From Candidatus Caldatribacterium sp. (GTDB lineage Bacteria > Atribacterota > Atribacteria > Atribacterales > Caldatribacteriaceae), in the NCBI GenBank assembly GCA_025060675.1, contig JANXBI010000005.1, positions 1-18,125 of the forward strand: a stretch of DNA of 18,125 nt. Reading direction: 5' to 3'. Every line of letters starts with the position of its first letter. The stretch's first letter is position 1. The notes beneath the pieces are model-generated. The model was given only the letters and a program-made list of their open reading frames with translations, was not told the DNA's origin and searched no databases. The position numbers and the translations under genes are program-made. Positions 13,538 through 18,125 of the stretch are shown piece by piece.

Positions 13538-15281
13538 TGTGGCTACGTACCTTGCCTCTCGCTCCAAGGAGCGGGCGAGCGTCTTTGCTCGGTACTACCG
13601 TCTCCTCCGTGGGCAGCGGTTGAGCTACACGAACCCAAAATCCCCAAACTCGTTCCGTCCATTCCTCCTCCAGATCATGGACGATGCCCATGAGAACAAG
13701 GTGGTGAAGAAGGCTCGTCAGGTTGGGATGTCGGAGGCTCAGGTCAACGAAGTCCTCTGGTTCGTCGCCACCCATGACTTCGTCAACGTCATCTACACCT
13801 TCCCCCGAGACAAACAGCTCCGTCCCTTCTCCCAGACACGGGTGGATACGGCCATCGACGAATCCCCATACATTTCCCTCCTCTGTCCCAACAACCCGAA
13901 GACGAGGAATGTGTACCAGAAGCGCTTCCTCAACCACTCGAACATCTTCATGGTCTCCGCCTGGGAGTCTGGGCTTGGTGAAGGGATGGCGGCGGATATG
14001 GTGTGCTTTGATGAGTACGACAGGATGGAGGAGGACGTGGAGACGGCTTTCGCGGAAGCCCTCTCCGCTTCACGGTATGGGTGGCTGCGACGGTTCTCCA
14101 CCCCAACCATTCCCGCTCGGGGGGTCGCGAAGTGGTACACCATCTCTGACCAGCATCGGTACTTCCTCAAGTGTGAGCACTGTGGGGAGTGGCAGTACCT
14201 CACCTTTGAGGAGAACATCATCCAGGTGAAACCAGGTGGGGTCAAAGAGCACCTCCAGTACGTGGAGGATGGGACGTTCGCCTTCGTGTGTCGGAAGTGC
14301 CACCGGGACCTCAACCGGCTCCAGGTTGGGGAATGGGTGCCGGCGTACGAGGGACGGGACATCCGGGGCTACCACATCTCACAGCTGTACTGCCCATGGA
14401 TTTCCGCCGATGACATCTACCGGAAACGGCTCCGGTACGTCTCCGACCAGCTCTTCGCTAACTACGTCCTTGGGGAGGAGTACTGTGAGACTGGAGCCCT
14501 CTTGACGAGGGCCGATTTCCTCGCGTGCATCAACCCAAACATCGGACCATCCCTCTCCCGTCAGGGATGTGTCATGGTGTCGGTTGGGATTGACTGGGGA
14601 CGGACGAACTGGGTTGTGGTCTTGGGATTGCTCCCCAACGGTCGGGAACGGGTGCTCAACGTCTTCTGGGTTCCAGACACCCCCGTTGCCCTTGAGCAGG
14701 TGAAGATCATCGCCTCTCGGATCGCCGTCTACGACCCAGACATCGTCATCTGTGACACGGGGTATGGGAAGGATCGGAATGCGGAGATGTTGGCCATCTT
14801 CCCCGGTCGTGTCTGGGGTTGTGAGTACACCGATCGGGGGTATCTGGCAACCTGGAAGGAGAGCCAGTACACCGTTCGGGTGAACCGAACCCTCTCCCTT
14901 CGTCAGGCCATCCTTGCCTTCAAGAAGCGTCAGGTGGAGGTGTGGGGGATGGATGAGGCGATGCAGATGCTCTGTTCGCACCTTGAGCACCTCACCATCG
15001 TCCAGGATGAGGATGAGGAAACGGGGGAGATTACTGAGACGGTAGCGAGCATGGGTCCGGATCACCTTGCCCATGCCTTCAACTACGCGCACATCGCCCT
15101 TGAGGCCGAGCGGTTCCAGGTCCGTGAAGGGGGAGGGTTTGAGTACCGGTTCATGACGGAAGGGGAGTACGTTGGAGATGGACCGAGGATCTTCGTACCA
15201 CAACCTGGACAGATTGCGCTCTATGAGGATTTCGTAGCGATGTGGGATGAGGCGACAGGGTGGAGAGAGCGTGGGTACTGA
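13509..15281 (+). CDS. Terminase large subunit (GpA-like)
   Basis: A 590-residue packaging motor. The ATPase half has an atypical Walker A KARQVGMSE at 68-76 and Walker B MVCFDE at 164-169, with the FSTPT coupling motif at 196-200. A zinc knuckle C222-x2-C225 ... C261-x2-C264 sits between the two halves, as in lambda GpA-like terminases. The nuclease half has the acidic residues expected of an RNase H fold: GIDWG (D362), VICDTGYG (D416) and GPDHLAHAFNYA near the end. It would cut concatemers and pump DNA into the prohead. The ATG at 13509 is chosen because GGAG ends seven bases upstream; the in-frame ATG 33 bases earlier lies deeper in the previous gene without an SD. Confidence 0.93.
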   Translation: MAERTNRLPDVATYLASRSKERASVFARYYRLLRGQRLSYTNPKSPNSFRPFLLQIMDDAHENKVVKKARQVGMSEAQVNEVLWFVATHDFVNVIYTFPRDKQLRPFSQTRVDTAIDESPYISLLCPNNPKTRNVYQKRFLNHSNIFMVSAWESGLGEGMAADMVCFDEYDRMEEDVETAFAEALSASRYGWLRRFSTPTIPARGVAKWYTISDQHRYFLKCEHCGEWQYLTFEENIIQVKPGGVKEHLQYVEDGTFAFVCRKCHRDLNRLQVGEWVPAYEGRDIRGYHISQLYCPWISADDIYRKRLRYVSDQLFANYVLGEEYCETGALLTRADFLACINPNIGPSLSRQGCVMVSVGIDWGRTNWVVVLGLLPNGRERVLNVFWVPDTPVALEQVKIIASRIAVYDPDIVICDTGYGKDRNAEMLAIFPGRVWGCEYTDRGYLATWKESQYTVRVNRTLSLRQAILAFKKRQVEVWGMDEAMQMLCSHLEHLTIVQDEDEETGEITETVASMGPDHLAHAFNYAHIALEAERFQVREGGGFEYRFMTEGEYVGDGPRIFVPQPGQIALYEDFVAMWDEATGWRERGY

Positions 15282-15296
15282 GAAGTGGGGTGAGTT

Positions 15297-16115
15297 GTGG
15301 TGGGACGAGCTCTAGCTGCACAAGGTGTTAAGATCCTCAGGCACGACTTCCATGATCGGCAGATGGTGGTCATCAACGTCCTCTCCGACCTCCACTTTGG
15401 GCATCCTCTTGTCCAGGAGGAGCGGCTCAAGCGGTGCATCCAGTACGTGCAGGAGCGGGAGCACTTCCTCCTCCTCAATGGTGACCTCATCGAGTGTGTG
15501 ACAAGGACCTCCAAAGGGGACATCTACCACCTCCAGGTCACCTCTCCCGATGAACAGGTGGATCGTATCGTGGAGCTGTTGATGCCGGTGAAGGACAGAA
15601 TCCTCGGGATCACCACTGGGAACCACGAGGTCAGAAGTGATGGTCACGACTACGCTCGGGAGATTGCCTACCGACTCGGTGTGGAGACCTACCACAGCCC
15701 AATCTCAATCCTCCACATCATCCGAGTGGGTCGGAAACCACACAACGGGAAACCGTACGTCTACACCATCCACCAGACCCATGGGAGGGGGAGCAGCACC
15801 TCAGTTGGTGGGAAGGCGACCGCTATGGACAGGTACGGGAGGTGTATTCTGGCGGATGTGGTGGTCCTCTCCCACATGCACGAGGCGATGATCACCACAA
15901 GCGCCTATTTCCTCCCTGACCTGTACAACAAGAGCCTCCTCGAGAAGCGACAGGTGGTGGTCCTCTCCCCATCGTTCCTCGAGTACGGATCCTACGCCCT
16001 CCAGAAAGGGTACCGTCCACAACCACAGAGTATGGTGGAGCTCATCTTCTACGGTCAAGAGGTGCCGTTCCATGGGAAAGGGAGAGGAGGGATTGAGGTG
16101 AGGACATGCCTGTAG
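15297..16115 (+). CDS. Calcineurin-like metallophosphoesterase
   Basis: A 272-residue metallophosphoesterase. The two-metal site is complete: DLHFGH (31-36), NGDLIE (61-66), TGNHE (107-111), IHQTHG (158-163) and LSHMHEA (191-197). Family members include DNA nucleases (SbcD/Mre11), protein phosphatases and cyclic-nucleotide phosphodiesterases; no capping domain of SbcD is seen. Following the terminase it may process DNA ends or regulate a host protein, but the substrate is unknown. The C-terminal part, FLEYGSYALQKGYRPQPQ, is a pattern I associate with phage members of the family. The start is GTG 15297 with a GTGGGGTGAG tract upstream; ATG 15363 would remove 22 residues and still keep all motifs. 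Confidence 0.9.
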   Translation: MVGRALAAQGVKILRHDFHDRQMVVINVLSDLHFGHPLVQEERLKRCIQYVQEREHFLLLNGDLIECVTRTSKGDIYHLQVTSPDEQVDRIVELLMPVKDRILGITTGNHEVRSDGHDYAREIAYRLGVETYHSPISILHIIRVGRKPHNGKPYVYTIHQTHGRGSSTSVGGKATAMDRYGRCILADVVVLSHMHEAMITTSAYFLPDLYNKSLLEKRQVVVLSPSFLEYGSYALQKGYRPQPQSMVELIFYGQEVPFHGKGRGGIEVRTCL

Positions 16116-16342
16116 AGCGTCGATGTCCATGGAACTGTGATGCATCCTGTGGTTCGTGGTGCGGGATGTTTGTGGAGGAGCTTGGGGAGTGTTCCTTCAC
16201 GGTGCTCGCAAGCGCCGTGTCCTTCTTCGTGGACATCTACTGGAGGAAGTTCGTGACGGAAGAGGACTTCGGATCCCACGCCGTCCTCCAAGGACTTGGG
16301 ACTGGTGAGGATCCTGAGGACACCAATGAGGAGGAAGAATGA
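16106..16342 (+). CDS. Small cysteine-rich protein
   Basis: A 78-residue protein with four cysteines at exact four-residue spacing (C7, C11, C15, C19: CPWNCDASCGSWC) and a fifth at C28. A hydrophobic helix (SFTVLASAVSFFVDIYW) and an acidic tail ending EDTNEEEE follow. The cysteines could bind zinc or an iron-sulphur centre. I do not recognise a named family. The ATG at 16106 has GAGGTGAGG immediately upstream and overlaps the phosphoesterase gene by 10 bases. Its stop overlaps the SD region of the next gene. Confidence 0.65.
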   Translation: MPVERRCPWNCDASCGSWCGMFVEELGECSFTVLASAVSFFVDIYWRKFVTEEDFGSHAVLQGLGTGEDPEDTNEEEE

Positions 16343-16343
16343 G

Positions 16344-16614
16344 ATGGCTGGCACCGACAGCTTCATCATCGAATGCGAGGGATGTGGGAAGGAGATTCTC
16401 TGGGAAGAGGCACAATCTTTCCCTGTCGGACAGGGTATGGAGTGTAAGCTTCCCTCAATGAAAGAGGAAGCCCACCCCTTCAGGAGTGGGAGGAGGTCAC
16501 CTCTGCGAAGCCTATCACTGTAGGGAGTGCTTTGAGATGTTCGCTCCTGGGATTGGGTTCTGGGTGCCCTTTGGGGATGTTGAGGAGGGGGAGTGGCAGA
16601 AGGTTGTCCTGTGA
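16344..16614 (+). pseudogene. Zinc-ribbon protein interrupted by a frameshift
   Basis: From ATG 16344 (GAGGAAGAA upstream) the frame reads MAGTDSFIIECEGCGKEILW, with a CxxC. It then loses coding character and stops at 16521-16523. In the next frame (+1), from about 16465 to the TGA at 16612-16614, the sequence reads GGHLCEAYHCRECFEMFAPG and ends QKVVL, with a second CxxC. Joined, they make a plausible ~90-residue two-knuckle zinc ribbon (C11-x2-C14 ... C-x2-C). One extra base between about 16465 and 16490, for instance in CCACCCC or GGGAGGAGG, would explain the break. It could be a real mutation, programmed +1 frameshifting, or a sequencing error. Before correction the first frame gives a 59-residue protein. 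Confidence 0.6.
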
Positions 16615-16852
16615 TGGGTGGCTGAATGGTTTAACATAAGATGTATTATGGGAAGTTCTGAAGTCCGCTCAACCTATCATCCCATCTGGTGATTCGACGC
16701 CCGATCCCTCCATGGGATCGCATCGTCCCAGCAGAACCAGAAACCGAGGGCTCCAATCCTGGAGACCTCGGTTTTCCATTTGAGGTTTTCCTTGGTCCTG
16801 TCTCACCCAAACCACTTCTGTTTGCATCTTCCACCATGAACAACTCCACAAC
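16615..16852. other. Non-coding convergent region
   Basis: This gap separates the plus-strand array from the minus-strand genes. It holds a 5-bp hairpin CATAA/TTATG (16635-16650), a perfect 7-bp hairpin CGATCCC/GGGATCG with a 5-base loop (16702-16720), and the terminator at 16741-16775. ATCCCAT at 16679-16685 can also pair with ATGGGAT at 16712-16718, competing with the 7-bp hairpin. A weak promoter-like pair (GCTGAA at 16621, 17 bases, TATTAT at 16644) precedes these. No convincing gene is seen here on either strand. Confidence 0.6.
16741..16775 (+). terminator. Two-tier intrinsic terminator of the rightward array
   Basis: AAACCGAGG (16741-16749) pairs perfectly with CCTCGGTTT (16766-16774). 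Within it CTCCA pairs with TGGAG around a 4-base loop, with one unpaired base on each side. The plus-strand exit reads GGTTTTCCATTT, a modest U-tract. The minus-strand exit is poorer (GGTTTCTGG), so it mainly serves the rightward array but could slow leftward transcripts too. Confidence 0.75.
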
Positions 16853-17389
16853 TCAGTTGAAGAACTCATCATCGTACGTATCGAGGACTTCGCTGAGTCC
16901 GTAGAGGGAAATGGAGAAGGACAGGAGTCCTTCGGCTGTTTGGACGCTGAATTGGACGGATTGGTGTTTCGGGTTGGTGAGTTCTCGGATGAACTGTCTT
17001 GCCTCTTCACCTTCAATAACAAGGCAGGCCTTCCATGGGGATCCTTTCTTCTTCTTTGGCGTCTCCCCATAGTTGAAAGCGTAGTAGAAATAAGGGCTGG
17101 TGATGGGGAGCTGGGAGACGAATCCGGACTCGTTACAGGCAGCGATGAGGTAGACGTCTGGGTTCTTGAATCCCGAGTGGCGCTCAATCTTCAGGATGAG
17201 GATGTACCTGGTTTCCTTGGTGTAGTGGCTTGTGGCGTACGTGGCAATCACGGGGACACCGTCCACTGGGTGGATGTTCCGGGTGAGTTTCCAGTCCCCA
17301 AACCGCAGTTCTCGGACTTCCCCCGATGCTGTGTTACAGAGGATGACGGCAAGCATGATCACCGTCGAAACGAACAGGAGACGTCGCAT
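16853..17389 (-). CDS. Secreted protein with signal peptide, distantly VasI/TagO-like
   Basis: A 178-residue protein starting MRRLLFVSTVIMLAVILC, a basic start and hydrophobic core, followed by NTASGE, a likely signal peptidase I site. The mature part begins with FGDWKL. It has strands LILKIERHS and DVYLIAAC, an aromatic YFYYAFNYG segment, W-K-ACLVIEGEEARQFIRELTN, then SVQFSVQTAEGLLSFSISLYGLSEVL. The order (a GxW start, a C-containing strand, then W....F...L......F...GL) faintly recalls VasI/TagO-type periplasmic proteins; this is weak. The ATG at 17387-17389 is chosen with AAGGAGGG nine bases upstream; a second ATG nine bases earlier abuts the SD. As a secreted phage product it could be a lysogenic-conversion (moron) gene. 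Function unknown. Confidence 0.65.
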   Translation of the reverse strand: MRRLLFVSTVIMLAVILCNTASGEVRELRFGDWKLTRNIHPVDGVPVIATYATSHYTKETRYILILKIERHSGFKNPDVYLIAACNESGFVSQLPITSPYFYYAFNYGETPKKKKGSPWKACLVIEGEEARQFIRELTNPKHQSVQFSVQTAEGLLSFSISLYGLSEVLDTYDDEFFN

Positions 17390-17448
17390 TTGTCCCATCC
17401 CTCCTTTTTTCAATGACCTTTTTATCTTCCTTGACTTTAAAGGCCACA

Positions 17449-17454
17449 ATTATA
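17449..17454 (-). promoter_or_regulatory. Possible -10 element before the secreted-protein gene
   Basis: On the minus strand a consensus TATAAT occurs here, overlapping the stop codon of the upstream gene and about 60 bases before the ATG at 17389. The 17-base-spaced -35 position reads CTACTT, which is poor. It may give the secreted-protein gene its own transcript. Confidence 0.3.
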
Positions 17455-17902
17455 ACCCCCCTTCCTCCTCGAAGTAGAAATCCTCGAGGGCCGCAAGCAG
17501 GAACCTACTGAACATCTGCCAGGCCTTTTGATCCCCTTGGAGTTCAGTGACCTCCTCTGGGATCCACCCCACTCCACTCTCCTCATCGTACGTGCCACCA
17601 AGGAGCGACATGAGGAATTTCATCGCCTCGATCTCCTTTCGGTAATGCTCGGTACCGAATCCGCCGTAGACGCCGGTGGTGTAGTTGGAGACCAGGGAGG
17701 CGAAACTTACCGCATCGATCTCCCTGGCCTTTGGATACTTCCTCTTCACGTAGTACAAGGTAGCGGCGAGGAAGTAGTCGGCTGGTGTAGGGATCGTTCC
17801 CTCATCGGTTGGGATACCGTACTCCTCTGCGAATGCCGCAAGGGTTACATCGTCTGGTGGATTGAGGTACGACTTCACCGCCTGTTCATCGAAGAGGATC
17901 AT
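17450..17902 (-). CDS. Hypothetical protein, 150 residues
   Basis: I do not recognise the family. The protein is soluble, acidic and mainly helical. It begins MILFDEQAVKSYLNPPDD with a VTLAAFAEEYGIPTDEG segment. Then come PADYFLAATLYYVKRKYPKA, SFASLVSNYTTGVYGGFG, a helix HYRKEIEAMKFLMSLLGG, and a C-terminal WQMFSRFLLAALEDFYFEEEGG. No signal peptide or metal motif is visible. The ATG (17900-17902) has GGGGGAG seven bases upstream and overlaps the stop of the preceding minus-strand gene as ATGA, so the two are translationally coupled. Codon use matches the rest of the window, supporting a real phage gene. Confidence 0.75.
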   Translation of the reverse strand: MILFDEQAVKSYLNPPDDVTLAAFAEEYGIPTDEGTIPTPADYFLAATLYYVKRKYPKAREIDAVSFASLVSNYTTGVYGGFGTEHYRKEIEAMKFLMSLLGGTYDEESGVGWIPEEVTELQGDQKAWQMFSRFLLAALEDFYFEEEGGL

Positions 17903-18125
17903 CGGACTCCCCCTTTGCTGTCGTAACTGGTCTGGTAGATTTGCGATTCACGGAGCACTTCTTCTTCAAGACTTGGGTAGCTGTACCGGAGGGTTGAGGC
18001 GATGTCTGCACGGGTGGTTCGGAGGTACCGTATGGCCTCTTGGGCTTCGATGAGCCATTCTCGGTTGTCCTCATTGTTCTTGAAGGCCTTGATGTTCTTG
18101 GTGCGGATGTGGTGGCTGATGTTCC
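17899..18125 (-). CDS. Partial hypothetical protein (C-terminal 74 residues)
   Basis: The gene runs off the right edge; only its C-terminus is present. The frame reads NISHHIRTKNIKAFKNNEDN, then REWLIEAQEAIRYLRTTRAD, a short serine/tyrosine-rich stretch, and SLEEEVLRESQIYQTSYDSK to the TGA at 17899-17901. G/C-rich third positions and good composition support this frame over the shadow frames, which are Thr/Ser/Pro-rich. It overlaps the next gene by 4 bases (ATGA). The composition is helical and charged; no domain is recognised from the part visible. Confidence 0.65.
   Translation of the reverse strand, partial: NISHHIRTKNIKAFKNNEDNREWLIEAQEAIRYLRTTRADIASTLRYSYPSLEEEVLRESQIYQTSYDSKGGVR

Noticed and set aside
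16612..16687. tRNA-like segment (TGGCTGAATGGTTTAA resembles a class II D-arm; GATGGG/CCCATC could form an acceptor stem)
   Set aside because: No 5-bp anticodon stem with a 7-base loop and no proper T-arm (G-TTCGANN-C in a 5-bp stem) can be placed, and the D-stem does not close. The resemblance is partial and probably chance.
1..18125. CRISPR array, insertion sequence or rRNA gene
   Set aside because: No regularly spaced direct repeats, no transposase or terminal inverted repeats, and no rRNA-like stretch were seen on reading the window.

Overview
The window is best read as part of a tailed double-stranded DNA bacteriophage or prophage (Caudoviricetes-like). It has a large terminase, a T4-style recombination set, phage nucleotide-metabolism enzymes, tightly packed genes with 4-40 base overlaps, and strong bacterial Shine-Dalgarno (SD) sites of the GGAGGTG type in front of ATG, GTG and TTG starts. 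Coding sequence is moderately GC-rich with a strong third-position G/C preference (CTC, GTC, GAG, CGG codons). Flavin-dependent ThyX and a B12-type ribonucleotide reductase are common in phages of anaerobic or thermophilic bacteria, but the host cannot be named from this sequence. No DNA polymerase, primase, portal, capsid, tail, lysis or integrase gene was recognised, so the window is only part of the genome.

Layout: (1) 1-1904, minus strand: a UvsW-like helicase followed by a small excisionase-type HTH protein, then a 3' region with a palindrome, a 43-base pure purine tract and an intrinsic terminator. (2) 1905-2116: a divergent control region with a promoter on each strand and dyad-symmetric candidate operators. 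(3) 2117-16614, plus strand: one long array. It starts with an ExeA-type AAA ATPase and a ribbon-helix-helix protein. A good promoter at 3365-3393 then drives a UvsY-like mediator, a gp32-like single-strand binding protein, a RecA/UvsX recombinase, ThyX, NrdJ, a dATP/dGTP pyrophosphohydrolase-deoxyribosyltransferase fusion, a B116/YddF-like (DUF1874-type) protein and an unknown protein. After another promoter-like region at about 10515-10560 come a small basic protein, a two-helix membrane protein, a PDDEXK Holliday-junction-resolvase-like nuclease, a ParB-like protein, a sigma-70-like factor, two helical proteins (small-terminase candidates), the large terminase, a metallophosphoesterase, a Cys-rich protein and a frameshifted zinc-ribbon gene. 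(4) 16615-16852: a non-coding convergent region with a strong two-tier terminator hairpin. (5) 16853-18125, minus strand: three genes of unknown role, one with a signal peptide.

How it works together (inference): helicase, mediator, SSB and recombinase look like a recombination-dependent replication and repair system. ThyX, NrdJ and the fusion enzyme shape the dNTP pool. The resolvase and terminase process and package the DNA, and the sigma-like factor may switch on late genes elsewhere.

Points that most deserve a second look: the NrdJ linker at about 8150-8310, where codon statistics favour a different reading frame encoding a 73-residue helical protein; the DUF1874-like protein at 9580-9903, whose family includes AcrIII-1 anti-CRISPR ring nucleases but which lacks the usual catalytic histidine; and the 2-domain nucleotide enzyme at 8763-9596.
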